Positions 11,439 through 23,429 of a DNA stretch of 64,000 nucleotides are shown piece after piece. Within the stretch, counting starts at the first letter, position 1; the number at the start of each line of letters is the position of its first letter. A program made the position numbers and the translations under genes. The notes under the pieces were generated by a model. That model worked only from the letters and a program-made list of their open reading frames with translations, was not told the DNA's origin and did no database searches. Source of the stretch: Atriophallophorus winterbourni (lineage: Eukaryota; Platyhelminthes; Trematoda; Plagiorchiida; Microphallidae); assembly GCA_013407085.1 (NCBI GenBank), contig JACCGJ010023909.1, positions 53,225 through 117,224 of the forward strand. The letters run 5' to 3'.

Positions 11439-13860
11439 AAAGTTGTAATGGTCTAAAAAGCATTTAGCTTAACAATAACCATAGGATGGAGTTATGAGGT
11501 ATATACAATAAAAAAGAAGAACAGGAAAACTCATGTAGTGTAAATCGTATCAAAGTTTGGGTTGTCTCTCAAGTGTTTGTCCAAATTAGCTTTAAAAATA
11601 TCCAGGTTGGCTGAGTGTGTAACAGTGGAGGGGAGGGTGTTCCATGTGAAACTTACACGTACAGCATACGAATATCTTCGACAGTTCAGTCTTGAAGTGG
11701 GAATAAGCACTGAAAGTTCATGTTTCCGACTGGCACGGGGTGGCGAGCGTGTGAAAAGTTTGGACAAGGGATGGTTAGGGACGTGCATAATATTGTACAT
11801 CAGTATGAGGTCACCTCTTAGTCGACGACAGCGAAAGTCGAAAAGATTGAGACTCCTCAAACGTTCTTCATATGGTTTAGCAGCTAGTCCGGGTACAAGC
11901 TTTGTGGTTCGGTGGTAAATACGCTGCAGAAGATTGATGTCTTTCTGAATCCAGGGTGACCAAGCCTGAACAGCGTACTCCATCGCTGGTCTCAGATAGG
12001 TGTTCATGATACGGGGCACCGACTGATTGGAGAATCTGCCGAAAATTCGTCTCAATAACGCCAATACTTGTGACGCCTTTTTGTATGCCGCTTTGCACTG
12101 CAGTGAAGTCTTCAGACTTGAACTGGTCCAAACACCCAAATCCTTCTCTTCAGTTGTCCAGACGAGTTGGTGGGACCCAAGAGTGTAGTTGTAATTAACA
12201 GTCTTTCCAATGTTTAACGCCTTGCACTTTTGGAAGTTGAATGGTAGTTTGTTTCTCAAAGACCAATCGTGCAATGTGTTTAGATCCTTCTGCAAAGTTT
12301 CACAGTCATCATTGGTACGTATGCTTCTCCAAAGCTTTATATCGTCTGCAAATAACATAATCTTGCATTTAACACGCTCGGGAATGTCGTTTGCGTAGAT
12401 CAAAAACAAAATCGGTCCGAGGACCGAACCCTGGGGCACTCCGCTCGTAATTTTGAATGGTTTCGATAAGGCGCCGTCAACTCTGACTTGGGCACTCCTG
12501 TCGCGTAAATAGTTTTCTAGCCAAGCAAGAAGTTTTCCTGTTATCCCGTGCAATTCAAGTTTCTGGATTAAAATACTATGATTGACGCGGTCGAAAGCCT
12601 TTGACATGTCTAAAAAGCATGCGTGGATGGAGTAACCATTGTCCACACACTCAGTCCAGTCGTTTAAGGTGAGCAAGAGGTTAGATAGACATGAGTGATG
12701 TTTCCTGAAACCGTGCTGTTCAGTCGCAAGCAGTCTATTGTTTTCGAGGTGATGGGTGATCTTTTCCGCTACTAAACTCTCTAGCACTTTAGAAATTACT
12801 GGCAACAACGTAACTGGTCTATAGTTCGCAGCGTCAGATCGACTCCCGCCCTTGTAGATTGGTGTGATGATACCAGATTTCCATTCCGCGGGAACGATAC
12901 TATTTTCGAGCGAAATTTGGAATAATGTGCTGAGTGGACCACACAATGAGGATGCGCATCGTTTGAGGATAAAAGGAGTGATTCCATCTGCTCCTGGTGA
13001 CTTTGCGGTATTCAAACGAAGAAGTTTGAGCATGACACACTCATTGTTTATTGAGATTTCATTTAGTATTTCATTGGAAAAGCCAATCGAATGCAGCGTA
13101 AGATGCACTGATTCCTTGGGGCAAAAAACTTTGCAGTAGTAACCTGCAAGAACTTCGGCAGCCTCGAACGCAGTCGTAGTTAGACCATGAGGTGTGCGTA
13201 GTGCTGAGATTCCTGGCTTAATTTTTGATGTAGTGTTAACGATCTGGTACAGGACTTTGGGGTTCCGCTCCATCATGGTCAGTAGTCTTGCCTGATGAGA
13301 CTGCTTATCCTCGGTGATAAGAGAGGTGACCTTGTTCCTCAACAGACGATATGTTTCCCAATTATCTGGCATCGGATTGTGGACATAGTTTCTCCATGCA
13401 TCGTTGCGTATCTTAATCCACTTCCTTGTGCGGCTTCTCAACGTGAAGGTAAATCGTTTTTTCGCTGTCTTTGGCACAAATCTGGAATGTAGGTTTATTT
13501 CATCACACAGCTTCTCTTTGAAGTTTACCCAAGAACGATGCACGTCCGTGGTGTCTGGTTTCCAGTCAGAAATCGTTCGAAGAGCATTGTGAAGACTTCC
13601 AATATCCAGTTGTAGTTTTGTTTTGTTGATGTCATTCGTTCTCTCAGCTTGACAAACATAATCGAATAAGAGGACCAGGTGGTCGCTAGAACCCAATGGA
13701 GTTTCGTAGCTCAGATTTTCGACGGCATGTTCCTCACTCGTTAGTATTAGATCCAGGACAGATGGCATGTTACCATCTCTATATCTAGTGTTATCGAAGA
13801 CGTGGTTGATATAAGTTGTTTGTAACTTCCTGCGTTTTAATCGATAAACCTGTTAAGTAT
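11412..13860 (-). mobile_element. CR1-like LINE, 5'-truncated, with a long open frame
   Basis: The best-preserved mobile element here. The frame is open from about 13850 (reading NHVFDNTRYRDGNMPS before the first Met) through RT to a stop at 11531. The 3' UTR ends in three copies of a 10-bp unit, ACTTTGAATC on minus (11412-11441), directly against Gypsy protease sequence. The CR1 therefore inserted into the Gypsy element. Only the end of the endonuclease domain remains, so it cannot be autonomous. Confidence 0.9.
11531..13768 (-). CDS. CR1-like reverse transcriptase polyprotein (5'-truncated)
   Basis: 745 codons without a stop. Residues 1-35 are the end of the APE endonuclease domain (PSVLDLILTSEEHAVENL, SSDHLVLL with the catalytic SDH). 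RT follows from about residue 245: SPGADGITPFILKRC, IVPAEWKSGIITPIYKGG, NYRPVTLLPVISKVLESLV, TEQHGFRKHHSC, FLDMSKAFDRVNH (first Asp), SGVPQGSVLGPILFLIYAND and LFADDIKLWRS (FADD catalytic pair). The C-terminal CR1 block has AVQAWSPWIQKDINLL and CRRLRGDLILMYNIM. The Met used here is only the first in the frame. The true start, with ORF1 and the rest of the endonuclease, is lost. Copies at 5593, 7320 and 29695 belong to the same or a close family. Confidence 0.9.
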   Translation of the reverse strand: MPSVLDLILTSEEHAVENLSYETPLGSSDHLVLLFDYVCQAERTNDINKTKLQLDIGSLHNALRTISDWKPDTTDVHRSWVNFKEKLCDEINLHSRFVPKTAKKRFTFTLRSRTRKWIKIRNDAWRNYVHNPMPDNWETYRLLRNKVTSLITEDKQSHQARLLTMMERNPKVLYQIVNTTSKIKPGISALRTPHGLTTTAFEAAEVLAGYYCKVFCPKESVHLTLHSIGFSNEILNEISINNECVMLKLLRLNTAKSPGADGITPFILKRCASSLCGPLSTLFQISLENSIVPAEWKSGIITPIYKGGSRSDAANYRPVTLLPVISKVLESLVAEKITHHLENNRLLATEQHGFRKHHSCLSNLLLTLNDWTECVDNGYSIHACFLDMSKAFDRVNHSILIQKLELHGITGKLLAWLENYLRDRSAQVRVDGALSKPFKITSGVPQGSVLGPILFLIYANDIPERVKCKIMLFADDIKLWRSIRTNDDCETLQKDLNTLHDWSLRNKLPFNFQKCKALNIGKTVNYNYTLGSHQLVWTTEEKDLGVWTSSSLKTSLQCKAAYKKASQVLALLRRIFGRFSNQSVPRIMNTYLRPAMEYAVQAWSPWIQKDINLLQRIYHRTTKLVPGLAAKPYEERLRSLNLFDFRCRRLRGDLILMYNIMHVPNHPLSKLFTRSPPRASRKHELSVLIPTSRLNCRRYSYAVRVSFTWNTLPSTVTHSANLDIFKANLDKHLRDNPNFDTIYTT

Positions 13861-13869
13861 CACGCTGAA

Positions 13870-14670
13870 ATGGAGACTAAGACCCACTGCTAGAACAATG
13901 AAAATAATTTCAGCTTTTCATCAAATTTCTTGCGTAATTAATATATGGGTTTTAAAGAATAGCATTGAATAAGGTGCTTAAAATATTGTTGAAATTATAT
14001 TAGTTTTTATTATGGGATTAATTTGGAATACATTCGGTTATAGCAGTTTATTGGTAACTTTCTGCTTCTGACTTTCCAAGTGTGAAATTTATGAGATGAC
14101 ATTTAGCTTAAGGATGGTTCGAATGTTAGGCTCTCTGGAATGATCTGCAGACAAGGTATACGAACAACGACAAGCAGAAATTCGCAACACAGTTTAAAAC
14201 TCCGTCCTAATACTTCAATATCTTCGGTTGCGTGGTGGAAGTAGATGGAAAGTTAAAATCATTCGTCTACGGAATTCTCATGGATACAGTGAGTGTCTTA
14301 CGATACACCTCCAATCGTTATACACAGGTCTGTATGTGCATTGCTTCATCCTTTTATCCTCAAGATACACCAGATTACAGCGAATAAAATAAGCGAAAAG
14401 AGGCCCTTCGTGGTTTGCTCAACGCATCTTAAACAATTCACGTTTTACGGTTAAAAATGCAATTAACTTTACTTCACACACTGAATCGAAATATATGTAC
14501 AAGTGCATGTTTAAATGTAAATAAAATAAATGGGGTACCATGACTGCGTAAGTTTGTTCATAGTTGGATGCAGAATCAGGGTCAGCTCTCATAGAGTCGT
14601 CAAGCTTTTAAGTTTAATAAATTGGCAGTTAACGAAGCAAAATACACAGGCAACAAATGAAAATGCTTGC
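13870..14670. other. No gene recognised
   Basis: AT-rich with short frames only. Confidence 0.5.
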
Positions 14671-14679
14671 GGCATTTCC

Positions 14680-15215
14680 GTTCAGAATGTGGTACCGAAG
14701 AATTGGAAGTCCGGCGTGATTACACCTATCTTCAAAGAGGCTGCCGATCTGACGCTGCAAATTATCGTCCCGTCACACTATTACCTGTTATTGGTAAGTT
14801 CACGGAACGTATATTCTCGGAAAGAATCGTTGCATAATTTGTTTTGCTTAATTTGTTTTCGACAGCTCAGCATGGATTTCGATCTCATCGCTCATGTTCA
14901 ACGAATCTTCTCATAGCGTTGAACGAATAGACGAAGGAGTTGGATAGAGGTTCTCCCATTCACGTCTGTTAATTAGACATTTCTGACGATTTCGACAGAT
15001 TCCTCAAAAACGGATACGTTTAGGAATAAGTGAACCACTCCTTTCATTGAAGTGCCACCACCTGTCAAATCGTCAAGCCCAAGTTAAAGTAAACGGGGTG
15101 CTATCCAAAAGTTCAAAACAACCAGCGGAGTACCACATGGAAGAGTGCTAGGCCCGTTCCTCTTTCTGTTATACATAAACGATTTGTTCGAAAATAGATC
15201 ATTTATATAAACTCA
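14680..15215 (+). mobile_element. Decayed CR1-like RT
   Basis: With frameshifts allowed: NWKSGVITPIFK, SDAANYRPVTLLPVIGKF, STAQHGFRSHRSC and a later piece resembling GVPHGRVLGPFLFLLYINDL. The pieces are in correct order for RT. No open frame remains. Confidence 0.75.
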
Positions 15216-15219
15216 GATG

Positions 15220-16480
15220 TAACAAATGATATGGAAGTCACGTGTCCATTCGTATATTTTCCAAAAATACTATGTTTATATAGCCTAATGAAAATTAAAT
15301 TACGATTGACTACCTACATGGCTGCGAAAATATCAAGGTAACATGCATAAATACAAACGAGTTAATCTACAACACTCGTTTAATCTCAAAGTTGTTAGGA
15401 AATGTGTTAGGTAAGATTCAATTTTGGGAAAGCTATATTTTAACAACCGACATATGTCCGTTTTTGTCAAAATGTTGCCTTATTTTCTAAATTTGTATTT
15501 ACTCAAATACCTTCTGATTCCGACGTGCAATTTTTGAGATAAGAAGAAACGTCAGATATTGGTCAGACACTTGCGCATGACAGGATTTGATCAGTATTGG
15601 AGTTATTAGGTCGGGTCAAGAATATTTATTTACATTTAATTTTTCGTAAATTCTGCACTACCACCGTCGGTGAAATCATTACTTTACTCAAAGTCCGCTA
15701 TGAATATGAATAGTGTATTCCAAAATAGACCAGTAAATTTAGCCCCGAAAATTCAAACATTAAACTCTGCTAATGATCAGCGTTCTATTTAACGGATTCA
15801 GTGAAAGCAAACGTAGATTTAAAGGCATAAACACCTATTTTAATAATGGTCCTCGAATGAATGAATCTCTATAAAATCTTCTGATTTTGGTGCAGCTTAG
15901 GAATTAAATGCGTTTGAAAAGATTGTTCGTCATCTCGAATCCATGGGATAACTGCGTTTCACAGTCGAGTAAATTGTACCCATGGATCTGCTGTGTTTGA
16001 TACCTCATTAAACTCTCATGTTCTGGCCATCATTTTCATTCAATTTCAAGTCCTGTTTCGTTGATTAATTTTTTTTATTTTGAGAAGCTTACTTTAGACT
16101 GAATATTTAGAGTTCCTCTAGCATAGATCCAACATGCTCCAGTAGAGATAGCCAACGTTTATCCGAATCAGAGTAATCCCGTTTTTAGTACATTGTAAAG
16201 CGGCGATAAGAGCGCAGTAGATCAGTTTTCTGACCTATTTTGTTCAGTCGCTTTCGCGCTTAGCGTTACAAACGTTATCCAAATGTATTAAAACATGATC
16301 CCTTATTCCGGTTATCGGTTTAGGAAGAATATTCTCCACCACGGTAGGACCTATTGTCGATATTATGGAGAAGGTATACGGTTGGTCGGAATCTCTCATA
16401 TCAGTAAATCCACGAACGTGGTGAATGATGATCCACCTGGTTGTATAGCCAGGGATGTTTTAAATCCCCCGTTATCAAAA
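15220..16480. other. No gene recognised
   Basis: AT-rich. No motif, tandem repeat or ribozyme core seen. Confidence 0.5.
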
Positions 16481-16489
16481 TTAGAGTCC

Positions 16490-16910
16490 CGCATGTATGT
16501 ATTGTGTTGGCGAATAGACTAGAAGCGAAACATATTGCTCTCTTTGATAAAATCTTGTACAAAGCAACAGTCAGCGATAGGTTTTCGCAATGTTACGTAC
16601 ACCGATTGATTGCTACGTCTGGGTCTATGAGACTCTACCCAAAGGAGGATACGACGCGATATTATTCTGTCATATAGAATTGTATCTACTGAAGGATATC
16701 CACTAAAATACTTGCTTAATGTGTGTGTTGAGAAAGTGACATGCGGATATTCCTTATCCCTGTGCGCACCGAGTTCCCGTATTGATTGTCGGCTCGATTT
16801 CCTACGTACTTGCTATATATATATATATATATATCACTAACTTCCTTGCAAAAGTTTGATTGGAAGTCCTTTTCTGCAACCGCGATTCCAGTTTCGTAGA
16901 GCAAACGCAA
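16490..16910 (+). mobile_element. LINE C-terminal relic with a (TA)n insertion
   Basis: Frameshifted pieces ILSYRIVSTEGYPLKYLLNV and YSLSLCAPSSRIDCRLDFL resemble the C-terminal region of CR1-group LINEs (ILxYNI...HPL...SRxNCRR). A (TA)n run at 16814-16833 interrupts it. Confidence 0.5.
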
Positions 16911-17372
16911 ACCTGAAAAAAATATCAAAATTGTGGTTTCAGATCATTGGATTCATTGTGTAATAATTAGTAACACGTCACCAACATGCGCAGCATATAT
17001 AACTGGTTTCATCAGCAAATCTTTCCAAGTGAATACATAGATTCGCTTTTAGTAATAACCTTGATCGTAAATTAATTACTACATCACGCACAAATCAAAT
17101 AGTCGGTTATCAAAACTTAAATAAAATCAGATTCGAAATAGAATTTTAGTTAATTTTATTCTTCAAATTTGGTTCCATCTATAGATAATATCATTACTAA
17201 TATCAATGCAACATAAAGACTCACCAATGAAAGCTTTCTATTTTGTGGTTCCTAAATAATCTGAATGAAACTAGCAAACATGTTAGTAAGCTGTGGAAAT
17301 AAACAAGATAAAAAAGAATAAGGATTTACGAGTTACCAAAGTAATGTGTTGCTCACATCCCCATCCCTTACA

Positions 17373-17414
17373 CACCACTACCGGTTTCTGGCTGTTTGCC
17401 GTCGTTAGGTGGAG
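17373..17414 (-). ncRNA. Degenerate hammerhead (family 1b)
   Basis: Stem I CUCCAC/GUGGUG, stem II GGC/GCC with loop AAACA, GAAA and ACCGGU then A17. The core reads CUAACGA, so G5 is lost and it should be inactive. Flanks (GATGTGAGCAACACATTAC side) match the 49346 and 22960 copies. Confidence 0.75.
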
Positions 17415-17449
17415 ACAGTAAGATCAGGTTCAGTGAGCCTTTACGAGTT

Positions 17450-20400
17450 ACTTTATTATCTGTAGCATTTACATGAAAAAAAAGTTTCACGTGAAAAGTA
17501 ATCAATTAATTTCACCATGGAAGTTAATTTACAGGTGTGTACGATCCACAGTGGATGAAAGAACGCTATTACAAATCAAATGTTCGAGTGTAACAGTCAA
17601 ATGTGTAATGACAGACGCGAACATTTTACGAGCATCTATGTTAGATCTAAGTTAGATCATGATATATATTATCTTTACATTTTACCCATGATGTTGTTTT
17701 TATTGTCATTATGACCCTGACTGGCACAAGATATTACGCCTTGCGAAATGAGGCAAGGTATCCATGCAAAAAGAATGATGAAATTTCGGCAGGATAAAAA
17801 ACTGCTACACTATAAACCACTAAATACGTTTCACATAAGATGTCCTAACATTTTTATTTTTCGCGCTCGAATTACACTTCGGTAAATCAATATCTTCTGC
17901 TGAGCATAGGTATTCATCCAAGCGGTTTTAGATTTACCAGTGCCAACTAATTAAATCAAAGCCAACAGTTTTTCTCAGATTTATCAGCAATATCAGGGAA
18001 TAAGACACGTCGTTATAATTGGCGAAACGGCTTTGATGGACGTCAAATTGGTGCGATGATTTGTTTGTTTCCTTGACACACTAAAATATCCTGGGCAATG
18101 TCACATGGAACATCAGCTAACAAACTTATCCTAGGAAGTTAAATCAATAGAGTTCATAAGAACTTTGTTTTAACACATTATAGCGCGTATCGTTACGCGT
18201 ATTATGATAATTTTATTTGCGCCCCAAATAATCTAAACCTGAATTTTAACAGAACACAAACGCGAATTCAAAAATACACGTGAAATGACGATTTTTATGT
18301 ATGAAGGATATATATATATATTAATTAAATCTAAAATTGTCTGTGATTAATGAGCTTTAGCAAAAAAGTTCATAGTGAAGGTAAAAAAAACCGAATGTGT
18401 TCGAGATTGTATTATGTTTAAATTCGAGAGGCCAAATTGTTGATTACGTAAACACAAACGTAGAATTTTACTAATAATCGGATTTGATCTGATTTTAAAA
18501 GTAAATCAATTTGATTGAAAACGGAAAATAGCCGAGACATTCATTGTTTATATCTTAACTTTTAACAAGAGCATTATTAAGTTACCCAGCATTCTAATGC
18601 AAACATTGCTGTGCGTCGAATTTGAATGTTCTTAATGCATGGATGAAATTTTAACTTAATGGTTTGGACTATGCATTTCTAATTTGATTTCTACTTTTAC
18701 AACAAAACAACTTACATAGGGAAAATTCAAAATCCTTCCATTTATCCAGTGTATAAACAATCTTTCTATCTTTCCGTTGCAGTTATCTGAACTCATACAT
18801 GAATCGATATATTTTTCATGCATATATCTATTTTAATCTTGATATATTTAGCAATGACTTTTGGGATTATTTAGATTTTGATAAATAATTGGGTCACACA
18901 TCCCGATTGTATGTTTAAAAAAGCACCCAATTCTTTGCTGATGCTTCCACTCAATAATTAATGAATATTATTTGGTGATATTTCATCAATCAACTGAACG
19001 ACGTTTTCATAGTGTTCTCTGAATGATTACATATTTTCAACGTAATTAATTTACTCGAATATAGTGAAAGATACTTTTTTCTTGTCGGATAACCAGTGAT
19101 GTTTATTTTATCCGCATTGGTAATTTTATAGGATTTGATATAGCATAAATGTCACAAAATATTGCTCGACAAACTTAGCGCTTCTATATGTAGTTTTTGC
19201 ATATCTTTTGATCCATTTATGAGTTGATTACATAAGACCTTACTGTATTCACCAATAGATAACATCCATTGTTATATTTTAGCATGTACACAGCTGATTA
19301 AAGGAAAAATGTGTGTGTATGCTTATGATATAAATCTAAGTGCTTAGAGGAAATCTACGGTTTCAGGTCCACCCAATAACACATTATTAAAGATGAATAG
19401 TGTCCGCAAGCGAAGAACTTTATATTTGTGACCCTATTATTAGCCGATTTAAACAAAATTTTATCATGTTTACCAAGCAGGGAAATGTTTCACTCACAAT
19501 AGCACGATGTCGATGAAATTTCGCACAAGGAAATATGCTTCCTGAATATTGGGCTTAAATACTTGTAAAAATGGTATTGGTTTTTCAAAGACCCGTGAAA
19601 ATGTGATGGGAATACTTGTTTTGTGAAGTTCGCACGTATCAATCCGTAGTGTTTATTATTGAGAATAATCGGTTTTGAGATTTCAATACATCTTGCATTC
19701 AAGTTTGTTTGTTTCGAAAGAACCAATGCAAACTATACATGAGAACAGAAAAGGAAGACATGTTGAAACGATGAATTTCGAAATAAGTCATTACAATTAA
19801 ACAAATTTTATATTCCATTAAATAATTTGGATAAATGATATAGTTTGGCGAAATTTCTAATCGCAATTTCGATGTTCTATTTAGAAAATTGAAAATGAGG
19901 TTGTGTGAAACATCAATATTATCTTCACTTAATCCGAAATAATCTGTCGGGCGATTGCTTCTGCTAACCTAAAGAGCATAGAGTGGATCATAAAACCTAG
20001 CACTTAGTGAGAACTAGCAGTACTATAGTTGAGACTTCAAAGCATTCATGCCGGTTGAAATCCAGACCATACAAATATCAATAGCCTATCCAATTAATAT
20101 AGAACCATATAAAAAAGTTAATCTCTACCGGTTGCTGAGGATAGCTTTCAGCCATTAGTTTAGTCTTATATGACATAGTCTATGAACTTTTATTCCCGTG
20201 TAGCTTTAAATGTGGGGGTTGAGTTATTACCGAACGAAATAATTTAAGTTCGAAAGGTATGCTAAGTTATGTCTTATGTTCAAAATTCTTTTTCCTCGAT
20301 ATCAACAGCTTAGACACTGGAGCTTGAGGTTAATTTATCCCACCAACAGTAAATATACTAGAGTTGGAGCGTAACTTGATAGTATTATAGATTTGATGGT

Positions 20401-20630
20401 ATCTCCATCTCATGCACCAAAGGATTCTGGGTTTTTTCTTCAAAGGATGAAGCCAGAAAGATTAGGTTCACTGAGGTCTAGAACATACGAACATCAGTAG
20501 ATAAACCTGGTTTATTGTGGTACGTTTTTTCAATCTAAATTTTAATATTTAGAATGATTAATATACAAAATGTATGGAATTAAACTGATGAAATCTGTTT
20601 GAATGACAAGTAACAAGTGCGCTTGATTAT
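17450..20630. other. Gene-free AT-rich stretch
   Basis: No exon, LINE motif, ribozyme core or tandem repeat recognised. A (TA)n run occurs near 18310. Confidence 0.5.
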
Positions 20631-20639
20631 TGCATTTAA

Positions 20640-20690
20640 ACACCAAAGACAATTTTGCGTGTCATCAGGTGAAGACAGTATTAACAGTTT
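20640..20690 (-). ncRNA. Possible hammerhead relic (family 1)
   Basis: On minus CTGTCTTCAC precedes CTGATGA, as in the family 1b copies, but the stem II/GAAA side has diverged. Weak. Confidence 0.3.
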
Positions 20691-20699
20691 GGATTAAAC

Positions 20700-21850
20700 A
20701 AACTTTACTATGGAAATGCCATCAGTTATATTGATCTAGCTATCACAATAGAAAATCAAATTATTAAAGTTTATTTTTTGTGATGGTATTCTCATCCTTT
20801 AAATTTATGGATTTTAATTCACTCTGGGTTGTGTAATGGGGATGTGTGAAATACGACTTTTTACTTCACCATTGTATTGCTCGTTTAAGCACGAAACAAT
20901 TATTCACAAACTAGACGTGTTAGTTAATATACCCAGAAAAACATGAACCACCACCAAATTGTATCGTTAATTAAAGGGAAATTAAATAATTTTCAACAAA
21001 ATAAGAACATGTTGCCCCTAATTGCGACGCCCGTGATAGTGATAGCAATTTAGACACCATCGGATTTAATTTTTCGTAGCTAATCCCTTCCATATTTATT
21101 ACGTGTTGCATGTTAAACCAGCTTTCCCTCCCAAATTCCTTGAAAGAAAGTAAGAAATCAGAATAATTGATGTTAGAAATCTGGATAAATGAATCGAATT
21201 ATGTCTCGAAAAAGCGTATTATAAACAACCCTAATAGATCACATAAATGAAGTAAAAAGAGTGCTCTGTATTGAATGCACATTAAGAAAAAAACAAGCGA
21301 GATCGCTTATTTTATAGTTATAAAGCAAAGCATTTTATTCAGACTGAGGAAGAGGTCCTGCTGTAGGCTCAGTATACTACCTATTGCTCAGAAACGCATT
21401 GTAGGCATTATTGGTTCCAGATGTACGCATGTTCATCCAAAAGTGCTGTGTGGGTGAGTTGAACACAAAATTGTGTGCATGTACATTTAAAGTCTACAAC
21501 GTAGGAAAAGAACCGACAAGATCAGAGTGGGAAATTTTGTTTAATTGGGGCAAAACTCTAAAATTAAATTTTCGAACCTTATGTGCAACTGATTTTTCTA
21601 TTTCTGCATTTATTAATTTGTTTAATCATACTGGAGTTTTGGGGATAACCTCAATGTTTTAATTGTGTGTTTATAATATCTTTTGATTATTTCTAAAAAT
21701 TTTGCAATATATGTAATTTATATAATCCCTTTAATCAATATCCCAGAATTAAAATCCCAAATTTCTACAGACTACTCATTATTATTTGAATAAATTAATA
21801 AAACTTATTGAAATTCATACAAAGTAATTTGATTGCAATCGATTCGAGCA
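20700..21850. other. No gene recognised
   Basis: AT-rich with small frames only. Confidence 0.5.
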
Positions 21851-21855
21851 TGTGT

Positions 21856-21899
21856 TCGGTAACGTTTGACTTATGACACAGAAACTTCTTCAGACCAAG
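21856..21899 (-). ncRNA. Degenerate Penelope-type hammerhead (family 2)
   Basis: On minus: ACTTGGT, CTGAAGA (G8 context mutated), TTTCTGTGTCA and AACGTTACC. The layout matches the copy at 39194-39236 but the core and GAAA are damaged. Confidence 0.6.
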
Positions 21900-22992
21900 T
21901 TAAATAGTCAGGACACAGAAAATTGTAAAACAACATTCAACCCACCACCACTGATTCGACCTTAGCTGTGTTGAAATTCAAATGTTAGGATTTGTTCATC
22001 AGATTCATAATTAAAGATGTATGCTGCTCAACTATAATCAATAACATGCTCATCCGCATGCATTTTATCACACAGCCAATGACCGTTTTGGGGCCGTTTA
22101 CGCACATCAGGTTGGGACAGTTGGATGAGGATATGCATGCCGTGAAGCAGTGGAGGAATTGTAAAGAAGCTATTGATTTATCTATTGCAAATTTTACCAG
22201 GAAATAAATTTCGTTTCCGCAATGCAGCGCTCAATTCATCATACACATTTTTCAAATCATACAAAATATTAATTCAAACAGGAAATTATTTCTGCACATC
22301 ATTGGGCGTCATCACTCCGTTTTATACTTTCAACTTACGTATTCACACAAGCTTGTTCCGTTTGCAATAGACAAGGTTGGTTTTTGAAAAGCCAATTGAT
22401 GGACTGGAAACAATTAAAAATTAATGAATAATACACGGGTGAAACAAGCGTTCAAAATTCCTTAACGGAGGCACATCATTGATACTATTAGTGGATGGTT
22501 TTGCTTTAGTTCTGCTCGAATATAAAATGACATTTAGAAATGAAATTTTTGATTTTATTCATTTCCAGATTTCTTAAAATGGTTATATTGAGATCTGTTA
22601 GTGAGTGGTCCAAGCTGTTCAATGAAATAAAATGTTTAACACTAACAAACTTTGGACTATCTAATATACTAAAAACGATTTGATAAGCTGATAACGCTTG
22701 AAGTTTATTTTTTATTGATTTGTTAGCTCAATTTAGACAAAACATTTTAAAAATGACAGAGAGAACATCAGTTAACAAAACTAGGCTCGGTTGTTTGGGC
22801 ACATATTTCTATACAATAGGATGTACTGTGGTACGCGCATTCTTAAAAATTACACTCCACAACTGACTTCCGGGAATTTTCCGTCATTCAATATAAACAG
22901 TAAGATTAGAATATAAACAGACTTATACCAGTGGGAATGTGGCAAACAATCTTAAAATTAAAATCAAGGATCACTGAACCTGATCTTACTGT

Positions 22993-23034
22993 CTCCATCT
23001 GACGATGGCAAACAGCCTGAAACCGGTAATGGTG
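22993..23034 (+). ncRNA. Hammerhead ribozyme (family 1b), intact core
   Basis: Stem I CUCCAU/AUGGUG, core CUGACGA, stem II GGC/GCC with loop AAACA (the 10.1/11.1 position is U-U), GAAA, self-complementary ACCGGU, A17. Cleavage after GUA. Confidence 0.8.
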
Positions 23035-23137
23035 TGTAAGGGATGGGGATGTGAGCAACACATTACGTTTGCTGAACATAGTTCGGAAAACAACTTGAGT
23101 AACAATATCTCATTTGCACGTATTTCCATCACACACA

Positions 23138-23179
23138 ATCCACGACCAGTTTCGTGCTGTTTGCACTCATCAGCTGGGG
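23138..23179 (-). ncRNA. Hammerhead ribozyme (family 1), core intact, stem I mismatch
   Basis: Core CUGAUGA, stem II GUGC/GCAC with loop AAACA, GAAA, ACUGGU then C. The first stem I pair is G-G instead of C-G, which should weaken it. Confidence 0.75.
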
Positions 23180-23429
23180 ACTGTATGATTAGGATACGTG
23201 TGCGCTTCAAACAGTGAAAGAATGGAAAACAAGTTGCGCTTGTATACCACCGTCGGATAAGGTATAAACGACTACCTTGTTCAATCACGTGTCCAAAAAC
23301 ATGTAGATATTGGTTAAACACATAATGACGAACCAGGTTGTCACTGCCGAAGCGGTTTTGGAGATGAGTTCACAATTCCAAAGGTACGTCTTATATAGCT
23401 TCTTACAAAACGACCAGCTCCTAGCGTGC

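Larger units (their letters stand above)
22960..23345. mobile_element. Pair of convergent hammerhead retroposon copies (family 1)
   Basis: A plus-strand 1b copy end (22960-23060) faces a minus-strand family 1 copy whose body extends to about 23345 (conserved GGACACGTGATTGAACAAGG and the CACTGTTT block near its 3' end). Both carry good cores. Confidence 0.75.

Noticed and set aside
13290..13310. CTGATGA hammerhead-like core
   Set aside because: Inside a conserved RT frame with no stem II or GAAA in place.
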